A stretch of 59,503 nucleotides of DNA from a virus (IMGVR_UViG_3300009184_000049:1-59503), one strand, 5' to 3'. Numbered from the stretch's first letter, positions 16,001 through 23,678 are shown. Made by a program: numbers and translations. Notes: a model not told the origin generated them from the letters alone.

Positions 16001-18835
16001 TCCATCATGGTCTATAAGAACAATTCTTCTTTTATCTGGAGATTTGCCAGGCTCATATTCATAGTCTTTGATGATACCCAACCCTTTTGCTCTTTCTAAT
16101 ATTTTTCTTGTAGACTCTGGATCTTTACTACCAAAACCTTCTTGAACGCTAAAACTTGCTATATTAGAGTGTAGCGCTTGCATCAAACCAAAAGTACGGG
16201 AAGATGCAATTTTAGGATTATTTGCTGGAATAGTTTCAAAAAGTGTTTTTCTTACAAGTTCATCATTTACATGAGTTGGTTGTTTCTTTGGGTCAGTTCC
16301 ACGAATAGTTTCTAGGATTAGTGAATCAATTGTTTTTGCATCAAAGGCATTAATACCAGATGGTTTCCATTTTTCTGGGCCTCGTTTAATCCACTCTTCT
16401 TCCCATTGTTGAAATGAGATACCTGTATCCTTTGACATGGCTTGGTTGTATCCAGATTTAAAGTCATATAGTAGTCCATCTTGAACTAAAATCTTTGGAT
16501 CAATACCTTGCATTAGCAGTATTTCTTTGTAAAGTCTTAAAGTCTTAGCCTTTTGTTCTGACATTGGTGTTTTTAAAATATCATCAATGTGCATTTTGTT
16601 TTTTGCACCGACATGGAACTTTTGTGTTTCTCCAGCCATTCTTGTTGACTTTACTGGAACCTCTTGAGCATCTCCCGTTCCTTTGTTATACCCCTGCATT
16701 TTTTTGCCAGCAATCATTGCACTAATTACTGGTCTATTTGCTGGATCTTGTGCAGCCTGTGCTGGAATAACTGCTTCTCCAGGGGTAAGCATTGAAAATA
16801 CGGTGTCTTGATTTCCAGTTCCAGGAACTCTTGTTGTTCCTGTAGAATATTTAAGTTTAGGCATTCTCTTACCAGCAGGTGGTCCAGTAAATCCTGCCTG
16901 GGCTGCAATGGCTCTTCTGTATGCATTTGCCAACATATTAACTGCTGTTGTTTCAGATGTAAATGTTTGATTAAGTTTTACGTGAACTTGATCAAGTGAT
17001 GCTGCTACTGCTGAGGCTTCTAGTTGTTCTTTAGTTAGATAATTTGTTTGCTCTCCCAAAACCTTGCTTGCACTACCAGTTCTGTTGTACATAGATTTCA
17101 TTCCTGCAAACATTTTAATTATATTGGCAACAGCGTTTGCAATCAAACCAAAAGTCATAAGAAGAATTGGCCCAACTCCTGCAACTGCAACTGTAAATAT
17201 AGTTAAAAACTTTTTACTACCTTCACCAAGATTATTAAATTTATCAAGAATCTTTCCAACAAACTCAACAATAGGTGTCAGTGCTTTTAAGAACTGTTCT
17301 CCTACTGGAGCAATAGCCAACTTAAGATCTTCCATTGACTTTTTAAATTTATATGTTGTTGTGTTTTGGATCTTATCTAATTCTCGCTGTGACAAAATTG
17401 CAAGTTCTTCTGTGGTTGCCTGCGTTAGTTGAAGCACTCTATTTGCTTGTGTACCCTGTGCTGTTACGTTTTGAAATAGTGTAGATAGTCTTGAGAACTG
17501 GAACTTGCCAAATAGTTGCTCAATAGCACGAGCACGGTTAAGAGGATCAAGAGTGTCAAGTGCTTGTGCAAACCCAACTACTGTTGCTTTAATGTCTCCT
17601 TTGTTTGCTTCAACAATTCCTTTAATATTAACTCCAAGATTTCCAAGGAAATCGCTTGCTTTCTTAGATGGATTAATTAAAGATGCAAGACCAGATTTAA
17701 GTGCGTTAGCACCTTCTGATGCATTGATTCCGCCTTCTTTCATTGCTGTAAGGAAAAATGCTAAGTCTTCTACGGATCCACCAAGTTGTTTTACAACTGG
17801 CCCAGCCTTTGGAATTGCTGTTGTTAAATCTTCAATAGATACAACAGTTTGGTTTTCAACTGCGTTAAGAAAATCAATTTTTCCTGCTAATTGATCTGCA
17901 GCAACCCCAAATGCATTTGTTACTGAAATAGTTGTTTCTAGTGCTTGTGCTTGATCTACTCCGCCAAGCACTGCAAGTCTTGTTGCTTGTGAAATTTGAG
18001 CAAGTAGTTCTGCTCCTTGTTTACCCATCGCTGCGGCATCTGCAGCCATCTTCATTGTGTCTTCTATTGCAACCCCATACTTTGTATACTCTGTTGCAAG
18101 TTTTTGAACTTGTTTAACCATAGCATCTGTTTCTGCTTGTGTTGTAAACATTTCTCCATACACACGCTTAAATCTAATTGCCTGTTCTTCAAGTTTCATA
18201 AATGTTTTAGAGGCTTGAATTCCAAGCATTGCTAGTGGAACTGTAAATCCAACCATTAACTGGCGACCAGCCCACTGAGTATTCTTACCAAAGTTTAGAA
18301 GGTTAGTTGATCCTTGTTTTAATAACTGATTAAGAAGTTGCTGTCTTTGTGCAGCAATGGCTGTCTGGGTACCCAGATTTTTCATATCAAGCGTTAGCGG
18401 TCTTACTGCAATTGCTTGTAGGGCTCCATTGGCCCCTCTACCCATTTTAATATACTGGGTTTGTATATCTTTTACACGCTCTCGTGCAACCTTATTTAAT
18501 GTTTCAAACTCAGACTTAAACAATCTACCAAAAGTTTTTGTAGCAGCGCCAGTGTATCTAAAGTATTCTCTTGAACTTAACTTGTTTCTTTCTAATGCAT
18601 CAGTAAAAGACTCTGTACTTGATGTTACTGTTTGCATTGATGCTTGGAATTTTCCAGTAGCATTTATGCTGTTTATCAAGTTCTGTGCTTGATTTGCTGC
18701 CACTGCTGATGCTGCAGTGCCAGACTTGGCCATCTGTGTATGGAAGGCTGATATTTGACGTTGTAGAAGTTTTAGACTTGCTAAAGCATCAGACGTATCA
18801 ATATTTACATGAATATTGGATTCTACATCAGCCAT
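10004..18835 (-). CDS. tape measure protein with embedded cargo-like region
   Basis: 2943 aa, starting at the ATG at 18835 with AGAGGTG upstream. Parts in order: coiled coil (1-130); TP901-type tape-measure core (about 170-540); hydrophobic stretch (about 545-585); a VPG...LTPGEAVIP motif near 685; a non-repetitive region (about 735-1255) described under findings; duplicated SRTALYG segments with basic coiled coils (about 1310-1400); hydrophobic and glycine-zipper segments (about 1450-1520 and 1712-1760); long coiled coils (about 2200-2600); and a C-terminal AGGFARGTDTVPAMLTPGEF motif near 2865 shared with many tape measures. It sets tail length and enters the host during DNA delivery. At roughly 0.15 nm per residue it suggests a tail near 440 nm, less if the inserted region is not stretched. 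Confidence 0.93.
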   Translation of the reverse strand: MADVESNIHVNIDTSDALASLKLLQRQISAFHTQMAKSGTAASAVAANQAQNLINSINATGKFQASMQTVTSSTESFTDALERNKLSSREYFRYTGAATKTFGRLFKSEFETLNKVARERVKDIQTQYIKMGRGANGALQAIAVRPLTLDMKNLGTQTAIAAQRQQLLNQLLKQGSTNLLNFGKNTQWAGRQLMVGFTVPLAMLGIQASKTFMKLEEQAIRFKRVYGEMFTTQAETDAMVKQVQKLATEYTKYGVAIEDTMKMAADAAAMGKQGAELLAQISQATRLAVLGGVDQAQALETTISVTNAFGVAADQLAGKIDFLNAVENQTVVSIEDLTTAIPKAGPVVKQLGGSVEDLAFFLTAMKEGGINASEGANALKSGLASLINPSKKASDFLGNLGVNIKGIVEANKGDIKATVVGFAQALDTLDPLNRARAIEQLFGKFQFSRLSTLFQNVTAQGTQANRVLQLTQATTEELAILSQRELDKIQNTTTYKFKKSMEDLKLAIAPVGEQFLKALTPIVEFVGKILDKFNNLGEGSKKFLTIFTVAVAGVGPILLMTFGLIANAVANIIKMFAGMKSMYNRTGSASKVLGEQTNYLTKEQLEASAVAASLDQVHVKLNQTFTSETTAVNMLANAYRRAIAAQAGFTGPPAGKRMPKLKYSTGTTRVPGTGNQDTVFSMLTPGEAVIPAQAAQDPANRPVISAMIAGKKMQGYNKGTGDAQEVPVKSTRMAGETQKFHVGAKNKMHIDDILKTPMSEQKAKTLRLYKEILLMQGIDPKILVQDGLLYDFKSGYNQAMSKDTGISFQQWEEEWIKRGPEKWKPSGINAFDAKTIDSLILETIRGTDPKKQPTHVNDELVRKTLFETIPANNPKIASSRTFGLMQALHSNIASFSVQEGFGSKDPESTRKILERAKGLGIIKDYEYEPGKSPDKRRIVLIDHDGVKTSPFRGPSGDRLGTTSSIFSGFREAAFGERNKQLDQLEKDVKSSPLKGSKPETYSKQITPTSGRSFTALKGLGGVYEMADGKRVFVKPANSYREALAEQRATTIARNVHGLNAPEQTIKTILDPTDTKGKRRIVVLESPFDPRFDPEKMSNTFTKEEYIKQNVAAALRADKDLGKGNLSGNILADVGPAGVFGTASGSRDFVANLPSMEEQARINLGIDTPLPGGGRKKFFSEATAKIARSMTADEYHRAMINEINTSIPKLEKVIESFGITNPKEKKVYQAMLDRLKEGAKVDWRQLHKLHSSIAVKPDEVLQDTKTGKITKPKTAKLPSGVKSSAGSKDTRMTQEPAGKRIVQAPKRIGKVIIPGKANAPDATTLTTTSQSAAAASRTALYGGGTIDADAKSLRRQMEKRQRAEARTQAKAAASRTALYGQKVIDAEEKSFRRQREAQEKRSKLAERVAYRQSIISEKAAAEAAARTPSARLKTFARAKVDKYNTNKQARIEAGKNPRMGAAGALGVAAGAAMIGSMAPGKVGEISQKIMMPLMGLSMVLPMMKSPMSALAVGLVATVGSFVALRMAFDKAANEVLDQAEKFKGTTSAINSIAKFGGKVTASEQMDLKRKNSFSMLGPATGKTTYGEAYAQTAEGKALTARISEQNAKGQGGQAAKDLTGQLSASIMSGAMDMSQAKSLAMNAARQAGDMSIGIKVIGQLETLLGPNGERLDKEPLKVRLEMVAENSKNMKNNIKNINNANPITKLAGQKTMQIAGIGASALGGAAAGAGIGTFIGGPIGAAIGGGIGAAVGAAFGYFTSKKYVKQAAVLGAAAAVDAKIAMEQNKQMLDSLDMFYQKKIEQLRLQGKINEAEQMQATYIKERNTLTDAQGLLQADVVSQYNSAGGLQESMMNGMKKATTAKYKNDPNQLAYVDVVNQQAGDLRKSGAINSGQEFLIQAKMASGDIPPAVFRSLLQMATDNKDIAPKMMNIITKFSGATSESIGVAAQNILGSNGVVNKTVQTKFVTRVEAFEKDSDALDFAKNIIKLNNLNAVIPSDVMVSYYTDPKNKDAYEKLNKILDTIEGSKDLTAKIVYEIMPEIKGTAAFDEAYFNTLTEDQQKVYTTTISSLINVPEPQIIESEDFKAWRKETGPKGGAGVTGSKSFIVQKYIEAQGNKAVTDGVAVGVKAPVTADASSTGNKVQASPLDDLVKKLRDVRMNQIKVTEGWSASRKALDKLFGGKKTIDVFSGIENDIRKLGGSQDFIELIVGMDPKEYEKRKNSLFKFDNKGNIISLKNDAKNIQEAMNSIAMGDWNSSMEAESQALADQGNAFSRIANLGVPVADAYDLITNKTIAQAIANGVNDKTLKTLIERYKGLTEVQEKSAAIQGVKTDIAQFKKDRIQEARIKSQYDPTTAFAISSDDNLKLMENTISTAQAKVDSLIKKGATRSQINAAQGDLNTLVTDFNERLSQLKNTIGFMQDMFDKGYSNAMQSFDTQETALNIQFKLDTKGNDKTIREAQDQIAAIQYKVDDKEAALKSIADQEEKINEKYDERISALDEIEKANSAISSQQKGQLTLAEALTSGDIAAAARAAQDMRSQAAADALTKQKDAVEQSRKYELAGVQAYDPVTKTYRTRKELEADIKKLQDEIFDLEEKKIEPAEELNRLRQIQLDKDVAGLTVLGRTKDAWEAIKNQVDLALIKSASFVDSMGLAISTQSKLIAAYAAETGGKNGAFNNQGAFVQGATNPETNPATDASIIAAADAATAAALAAAAAAEAAARSAAATPKTSTGNVGNIDAVNQIVNNQTTSLLDSIKSGSAPAFTPSQIANQMADTLMKNPAALAALGGAAGVASSARYTGQAIQYAAQQAAIEKAASTAAAIKQGTSGGSYYDRRTGGLATGGLVPKYFAAGGFARGTDTVPAMLTPGEFIMSKYAVDAHGIDTMKSINSGQPTGGAVYNNTYTLTVNAKTDANPNEIAKAVMSTIKQVDDRRVRGVVLNGR

Positions 18836-18853
18836 CCATTAACACCTCTTTAT

Positions 18854-19180
18854 TTAATTATTTGCAAGGCTGCCGAGTAGTGATGCGTCAGAAAGTTTAA
18901 TTCCTGATGCCTCTTCGACAATCTTGTATACTGTTGGAAGATCTAGATTTTCTTCTAGGGCTTCCTTATCTTCTGCCAATTCTGGCTTGTATTGTTTCAT
19001 TGCAATTTGAACACAGTCCATTAGCAAATCCATGGACTTTTCATTGTCTTCTGCTACCTTTGCAATGTCCTCAAACTTCTTCATAAACGGACGAAGTAGA
19101 GAAATCTTAAGTGGTCTAACCTTGATCTTAGTACCATCAATTAGTGTTACTGTTTTTTCTTCTGTTGTGGCAGTTGCCAT
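18854..19180 (-). CDS. tail assembly chaperone, short G-type paralogue
   Basis: 108 aa, helical. It shares DNLDLPT/ENLDLPT-type and (A/E)(A/E)xGIK segments with the first ~100 residues of the next gene upstream, so the two are duplicates. G-type chaperones coat the tape measure before tail tube polymerisation, and the position just before the tape measure fits. It has its own signals: AAGGAGGA 5-6 nt before the ATG at 19180 and a promoter at 19207-19215. It ends 19 nt before the tape measure, leaving no room for a frameshifted T extension. Confidence 0.8.
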   Translation of the reverse strand: MATATTEEKTVTLIDGTKIKVRPLKISLLRPFMKKFEDIAKVAEDNEKSMDLLMDCVQIAMKQYKPELAEDKEALEENLDLPTVYKIVEEASGIKLSDASLLGSLANN

Positions 19181-19206
19181 TTAGTCCTCCTTATAAGGTT
19201 TAGTTA

Positions 19207-19215
19207 ATTATACCA
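19207..19215 (-). promoter_or_regulatory. extended -10 promoter for the short tail chaperone and tape measure
   Basis: TATGGTATAAT on the minus strand, followed about 20 nt later by AAGGAGGA and the ATG at 19180. Unlike many promoters here it gives a short leader with a strong Shine-Dalgarno sequence. Confidence 0.5.
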
Positions 19216-19235
19216 TAGCGCAGGCTTATTTTTTA

Positions 19236-19916
19236 CTAATCATATGTTTCATAATCAAGCCCCATGCCTATTCCAAAACCAGCCTTTTCAGCATTCATGC
19301 CCTGCAAAGCCAGAATATCATTGCCGTCAGTTACCGCGCCTTTACTAAAGACTCTGGCCTTAAGGTCTTCCCACTCATTACCGCTACCAGAATTTTTATC
19401 TAAATCTACACCTTGCATAGCAGCAGTAAATTTTTTATTAGTATAATCTAGTTCTCTTTTTATTTTTAATGTGGCTGTTAATTCTTGCATTGACATTGAT
19501 GACTCTAACTGTTCATAGTCTTTCCATATGCCAATTAAAAAAACCTCTGATTCTAATTTTGCTAAATCTAATGTTTCCCAAGAAGATCCACTATCTACCG
19601 CTTGATCTTTTACAGTGTCTTCTGATTTTTCATTAATTTTAATTCCTGCTGCAACATCAATTACTTCATAAATAGTTGGCAAATCAAGATTATCTTCTAG
19701 GTCTTCTATTGTTTTGATTGATGGGCAATACTGTTGCATTGCAATTAAAGCACACTGGACTAATACAGATATAGACTCATCATCTGTTTTTGCTTGTTTT
19801 ATTGTTTCAAAAGTTTCTAAAAATTCTCTTAAGTATTTAATTTTTAGTGGGGAGGCAATGACTACCCTATCATCCACTAATGATATTTTTTTAGTCTCAT
19901 ATATTTTTGTTGCCAT
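19236..19916 (-). CDS. tail assembly chaperone, long GT-type protein made without frameshifting
   Basis: 226 aa from the ATG at 19916. Residues about 1-105 match the short chaperone at 18854 (LEDNLDLPTIYEVIDVAAGI). The remainder (WETLDLAKLESEVFLIG, ELDYTNKKFTAAMQG) is a T-like domain that would contact the tail tube protein. Long-tailed phages usually make GT from G by a programmed -1 frameshift; here one continuous frame encodes it and a separate gene supplies G. An extended -10 box lies 6 nt before the ATG. An upstream in-frame TTG is rejected because it sits inside the terminator hairpin of the tail tube gene. Confidence 0.78.
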   Translation of the reverse strand: MATKIYETKKISLVDDRVVIASPLKIKYLREFLETFETIKQAKTDDESISVLVQCALIAMQQYCPSIKTIEDLEDNLDLPTIYEVIDVAAGIKINEKSEDTVKDQAVDSGSSWETLDLAKLESEVFLIGIWKDYEQLESSMSMQELTATLKIKRELDYTNKKFTAAMQGVDLDKNSGSGNEWEDLKARVFSKGAVTDGNDILALQGMNAEKAGFGIGMGLDYETYD

Positions 19917-19922
19917 TATATA

Positions 19923-19931
19923 AGTATACCA
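19923..19931 (-). promoter_or_regulatory. extended -10 promoter, leaderless start at 19916
   Basis: TGGTATACT ends 6 nt before the ATG at 19916. No Shine-Dalgarno sequence is present. It lies immediately after the T-run of the terminator at 19931-19963, so terminator and promoter are back to back. Confidence 0.55.
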
Positions 19932-19963
19932 AAAAGAAAGGCTCAACCCCGAAGGATTGAGCC
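19931..19963 (-). terminator. Rho-independent terminator after the major tail protein gene
   Basis: The inverted repeat GGCTCAA / TTGAGCC (19940-19963) has a short loop and is followed on the minus strand by TTTCTTTTT. It insulates the abundant tail tube transcript from the chaperone genes. Confidence 0.8.
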
Positions 19964-19980
19964 TCTCATATTAAGTTGTA

Positions 19981-20637
19981 TTACGCTAGTGAGCGATCTA
20001 CGATCTTACCATATGATGCATTATCATTTGGAAGTAGACGGAATGAAACTTCAAACATTGTTGCTTCATCACGCTTTGCAGATACTGTTACATTTTCAAT
20101 TGAAAGTGCACGATATGCTACGTAGATTCTTTCCTTTGGATCTAGAGAAGAACCAGAACCTGGTCCTACTGCTACAAGGCCACGCTCTAGGGGAACGTCG
20201 CCAATATCTCCTGCAGACATTCTCAAGGAGTGTAGTCCTGAAACTGCTGTTGGAAGATCGTCACTCTTTCCTGCAATGGCTACTAGAAGATTTTCTAGTG
20301 TTGCTTCTGCGAAAGATGTATTTAGATTAACTGTCATGCCTTGCTTGAATAAACGAGCAACGTCAAGAAGTTGATCTACTGCTACATCACCAAAATCTGG
20401 TTGGAATGCGAGTTCCAAACCATTTGATGTGTATCCGATATTTGTAAAGTCTCCATCATTTGATAGAGTATCTTTATAGGATGTTGCGGATGCTGTAAGT
20501 GCTGGAAGATCTACTGCTGCCTGAACATCAGTAATCTTTCCATCTTCATCGTATCCGATTGGGCCTGCATTATGTGTGAAAAGTGCTGCTGCACCCACGA
20601 TAATGTTACTACTTGAACCGCGACTATAATTAGCCAT
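19981..20637 (-). CDS. major tail tube protein
   Basis: 218 aa, beta-rich, with features usual for siphovirus tube proteins: NYSRGSSSNIIVGAAALF at the start, NDGDFTNIGYTSNGLELAFQ, and a C-terminal strand run EATMFEVSFRLLPND. It builds the tube through which DNA passes. It has its own promoter (-10 at 20687), a strong AGAGGTGA ribosome binding site and its own terminator, consistent with high expression, and it sits between the tail terminator-type gene and the tail chaperones. Confidence 0.85.
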   Translation of the reverse strand: MANYSRGSSSNIIVGAAALFTHNAGPIGYDEDGKITDVQAAVDLPALTASATSYKDTLSNDGDFTNIGYTSNGLELAFQPDFGDVAVDQLLDVARLFKQGMTVNLNTSFAEATLENLLVAIAGKSDDLPTAVSGLHSLRMSAGDIGDVPLERGLVAVGPGSGSSLDPKERIYVAYRALSIENVTVSAKRDEATMFEVSFRLLPNDNASYGKIVDRSLA

Positions 20638-20686
20638 ATTTTTTCACCTCTTTCATTTTATTAAAAGGGCTTGTTTCCTCGTGTTA

Positions 20687-20692
20687 ATTATA
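20687..20692 (-). promoter_or_regulatory. promoter of the major tail protein gene
   Basis: TATAAT preceded by CTG on the minus strand, about 50 nt before the ATG at 20637. The leader carries AGAGGTGA, so this transcript is not leaderless. Confidence 0.45.
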
Positions 20693-20703
20693 CAGCCTTT
20701 TTA

Positions 20704-21216
20704 TTATAGGTTTACTGGATGCCAGTCATAGTCTATTATGATTTTATTCCCCGCATAGGTACGGGCTGTGCCAAAGTCCACAATATCTCTGGTTTCTTCC
20801 AGTTGATAAATCTTAAAATTATGGAAAAATACTTGCTTAGACTCATTAGACCATGCGCCCTCGTTTGCTGCTGCCCACTCATTTAAGTCTTTTGCTGAGT
20901 CATCAGCATTGTCCAAAAGGTCGCTTATCTGCTGCTGGGTTACTACCATCTTTGCAGTTGCATTTTCTCCTACTGCATAAAAGTAGTAGAGAAGTTGTTC
21001 GCACTTAATGTATGGGAAAGGCACTCTTCTCATTTTAAACATTCTGTCATATACTGCAAATACCTCGTTACTCTGTGGAAATGTCGTAGTTAGATTTTCA
21101 ATATCTGTTGGTAGTGTTGGGAAAAAATATGTCGTCCCCTGAGCATTAAAACCAGGATCTATTTTTGCTGCCAAATACTTATTAATAATTGTTGGTGGAT
21201 GATGAATATTAGCCAT
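20704..21216 (-). CDS. tail terminator / tail completion protein (by position)
   Basis: 170 aa. It lies just before the major tail tube gene, after the connector genes, where siphoviruses keep the terminator that caps the tail tube. Segments YDRMFKMRRVPFPYIKCEQLLYYFY and a C-terminal strand run suit the compact alpha/beta fold of that family, but no signature motif is seen. The start is coupled to the upstream stop (TAATG). Confidence 0.6.
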   Translation of the reverse strand: MANIHHPPTIINKYLAAKIDPGFNAQGTTYFFPTLPTDIENLTTTFPQSNEVFAVYDRMFKMRRVPFPYIKCEQLLYYFYAVGENATAKMVVTQQQISDLLDNADDSAKDLNEWAAANEGAWSNESKQVFFHNFKIYQLEETRDIVDFGTARTYAGNKIIIDYDWHPVNL

Positions 21217-21890
21217 TATTTACCCATTCCAGCGTTAGCGATCCAGCGATATCCAGTTGAGAGGCCTTTTGCCTTGCCCATTCTTTTACCTGCTGGCATA
21301 TTTTTTTTGTATAGTTGTGGATTCTCAAGATACTTTGCAATACCGCTTGTTCTTAAAAATGCTTGGGAAAAATACTTATTAAAAAACATATCAAACACTT
21401 TTTCAAAACCACCCTCTGCTTGTGCTCCTCCAGGATTCATAACTTGTACTGGACCTCTAGTAAATATAGTTTCTCCGCCTTGCTCAAACGCTAAAACCTG
21501 TGCAACCTTTGGTCTAATTATGACTGGAATTCCTTCTTCCATAATTCTTGCTTTATCATAAAACGGTGTTCGTGATCCATTTTTAATAGATGTAGATTGA
21601 CTAAAAGATGATTTAAAAGATAATCCTAAATTGCTTACTGTATATGAAATATCGTAAAGTCTTGCATCTGGGCTTCCATTTTGATACCACTCATATATAT
21701 GATTAAGCATCTGGGGGTTAACTCGTGCATTTGAATCTATAAATTCTTTCATTACTTCTACTGTGTCTATTCCAAGATTTTTAAAAAATACTGTTTTTCC
21801 TTTTTGTACACCATCTAAAAATCCTATAGAATAGTTGACAATATTATTCATATCTTTTTTAAATTGATTTGAGTTAAAGGTTGTTATCAT
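21216..21890 (-). CDS. head-tail connector (neck) protein
   Basis: 224 aa with an N-terminal helix (NQFKKDMNNIVNYS) and a middle stretch (GSRTPFYDKARIMEEG, IIRPKVAQVLAFEQGGE) common in HK97 gp10-like neck proteins. The C-terminus is basic (PAGKRMGKAKG). It overlaps the stopper-type gene by ATGA. Assignment rests on order (adaptor, stopper, neck, terminator, tube) plus general resemblance. Confidence 0.65.
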   Translation of the reverse strand: MITTFNSNQFKKDMNNIVNYSIGFLDGVQKGKTVFFKNLGIDTVEVMKEFIDSNARVNPQMLNHIYEWYQNGSPDARLYDISYTVSNLGLSFKSSFSQSTSIKNGSRTPFYDKARIMEEGIPVIIRPKVAQVLAFEQGGETIFTRGPVQVMNPGGAQAEGGFEKVFDMFFNKYFSQAFLRTSGIAKYLENPQLYKKNMPAGKRMGKAKGLSTGYRWIANAGMGK

Positions 21891-22333
21891 AAATCACCTG
21901 CTTGATTTTCTGATCTTCTAATAACTAATTTGTAAGAATCAACAACACCAAATGGCCCAGTAAATGGCTCATAAGTTGCAATTTCAAATAATGTTCCTTT
22001 GCCAGATCTAGGACCTGAAGTCTCCATATAAATAAGGTTTCCTTCTTGATCTTTGATATCAGATATTAATATATTGGTTAAGGCGTTTTTGCTTTCTAAT
22101 AAAGAAATTCTTATATCAGATTTGGATCTTCCAATAAGAATTGAGTTTTGTGTTATATTTACATTTGGCTTTACTTCTTCTTTAAATGCTGTACCGCCTG
22201 AAGAAAAGTTACAGGCAAAAATTCTATCAAGAACCCAGTGTTTTTTTATTGCTCCAAAATCTCCTTGATTTACTATCGGATGATAGAGGGATGCTTGCAT
22301 TGGAAACATATAATCTGTTGATTCGCATATCAT
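21887..22333 (-). CDS. head-tail stopper-like connector protein
   Basis: 148 aa, beta-rich, with an N-terminal region mentioning a tyrosine/phenylalanine-rich patch (YMFPMQASLYHP) and strands near FEIATYEPFTGPFG. It lies second in the connector series between the adaptor-like gene and the neck gene, coupled by TAATG and ATGA. In other siphoviruses a stopper protein closes the capsid after packaging. Functional call from synteny. Confidence 0.6.
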   Translation of the reverse strand: MICESTDYMFPMQASLYHPIVNQGDFGAIKKHWVLDRIFACNFSSGGTAFKEEVKPNVNITQNSILIGRSKSDIRISLLESKNALTNILISDIKDQEGNLIYMETSGPRSGKGTLFEIATYEPFTGPFGVVDSYKLVIRRSENQAGDL

Positions 22334-23238
22334 TAAATTATCCCTGGTTTAAGAATAGTATTAGCATACTTATCTAAAATCTTATCAACTAAAAGGTTTC
22401 CAGTTCCCCCAAACATAGACTTATCAAACTGAATTTTAAACTGATCTGTATTATATGCTGTAACATATCTCTTATAGTAATCTAACTTACCACATTTAAT
22501 ATCTTCCATTAAGGTTTGTGTTGCATACTCTACATCTGAAGGAATTGTTAAATAGCCTGTGGATACTACGAATGTGTAATCATATCCCGCTGGAAATCCA
22601 ACTGATCTATATCCATAATAGCCAAGATCTCCTCTTGCTATAGGAACATTTGGTGGTGCTTGTTCTGATCTATTATATGGTTCTACAATTACCCTTTGTA
22701 TTGCAGAATTATCTAATGTTATTTTAAAGTCATAAATATTATTTTCTTGATCTTCAATATCATAAACTAAAACATTGTTTTCATAAACTTTTAATATTCC
22801 ATTTGCGTCATGCCATAAAGGAAAATAGTCTGTTCCTTGGCCAACTGCTTGAATAACTTTTTTATGATTATAAAATCCATTTGGAATTATTGTATCAATT
22901 ATTGATCTTGACACTAACTCAAGCATCCTGTATTCTGCAATCTCTGATGCAGTTGTACCAATTTTATTTGCATTTACATAAGGTCTAATAATATCTAGGT
23001 TATCACTTAAAATATCTTTACCTTGCAAATTAATTATTTTAAATAAAAACCTTCTATCAAATTCTAACTGTGAATGTGGTATTGTGTAGATTACTTGTGA
23101 GTCTGAATTAGATGTTGCTGGTGCAGTTTGGATTGAGTGATCCACCAAATCCTCGATATAAATAGTATAGTCAGTGTTCGCTGATGGAACATCCCATGTA
23201 GTTATAACTGGATAAGGTGGAACTCTCAAAACCTCCAT
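22333..23238 (-). CDS. head-tail adaptor protein with N-terminal beta domain
   Basis: 301 aa. Residues about 1-90 form an Ig/fibronectin-like extension (VITTWDVPSANTDYTIYI). From about 100 on, the sequence resembles gp6-type adaptors that bind the portal: YRMLELVSRSIIDTI, then beta strands, then ATQTLMEDIKCGKLDYYKRY. It sits where the adaptor is expected, first after the capsid genes. The start follows the previous stop by 6 nt with no clear Shine-Dalgarno sequence. Confidence 0.7.
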   Translation of the reverse strand: MEVLRVPPYPVITTWDVPSANTDYTIYIEDLVDHSIQTAPATSNSDSQVIYTIPHSQLEFDRRFLFKIINLQGKDILSDNLDIIRPYVNANKIGTTASEIAEYRMLELVSRSIIDTIIPNGFYNHKKVIQAVGQGTDYFPLWHDANGILKVYENNVLVYDIEDQENNIYDFKITLDNSAIQRVIVEPYNRSEQAPPNVPIARGDLGYYGYRSVGFPAGYDYTFVVSTGYLTIPSDVEYATQTLMEDIKCGKLDYYKRYVTAYNTDQFKIQFDKSMFGGTGNLLVDKILDKYANTILKPGII

Positions 23239-23244
23239 TGATTG

Positions 23245-23652
23245 TTACCCAAAAGCCTTTTTTACTTCTTCTGGTGTTGCAATTCGAACATGTGATCTTG
23301 TTAGCCATTGCTCGGAAGCATCTTTTGTAACAATATTGTAGCCCTTATAAACCTTACCAACACCTTCCCAATTAACATTGCTAGTTGAATAGATTGCTAT
23401 CTTTTCAACTGAGTCTTCATGGTGTTCTTGGTGTGATCGTTCTGGTCTTGGGACGGTTGTGCTTCCCATAACCCCATTTGCTACAGTAGCAAGGGCTGGT
23501 ACCTCTGGTGTTTCTTGTGCTGGTTCTTCTTCAACTACAGGCTCTGAATGTGTTTCCTCAACTGCTGGTGCCTCTACGACTGGCGCTTCTTCAACAACTG
23601 GTGATTCTACTACTGCCTCTTCTGCAATTGGATTTTCATTAATGTTTTCCAT
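23245..23652 (-). CDS. capsid-adjacent protein with acidic repeat N-terminus
   Basis: 135 aa. Residues 8-55 are an acidic, valine/proline/glutamate-rich low-complexity stretch (repeats of VVE and VEE). The C-terminal ~55 residues (IYSTSNVNWEGVGKVYKGYN, then TRSHVRIATPEEV) form a compact domain seen beside capsid genes of actinophages. A head decoration, spike or connector role is possible. AAGGAGG and a promoter precede the ATG at 23652. Confidence 0.6.
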   Translation of the reverse strand: MENINENPIAEEAVVESPVVEEAPVVEAPAVEETHSEPVVEEEPAQETPEVPALATVANGVMGSTTVPRPERSHQEHHEDSVEKIAIYSTSNVNWEGVGKVYKGYNIVTKDASEQWLTRSHVRIATPEEVKKAFG

Positions 23653-23669
23653 AATTCCTCCTTGTTAGT

Positions 23670-23678
23670 ATTATATCA
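23670..23678 (-). promoter_or_regulatory. extended -10 promoter after the capsid terminator
   Basis: TGATATAAT on the minus strand, with a second TATAAT just upstream, followed by AAGGAGG and the ATG at 23652. It restarts transcription right after the capsid terminator. Confidence 0.5.

Noticed and set aside
19917-19946. TTG start for the long tail chaperone
   Set aside because: It lies within the terminator hairpin and T-run of the tail tube gene; the ATG at 19916 has the promoter spacing seen elsewhere.
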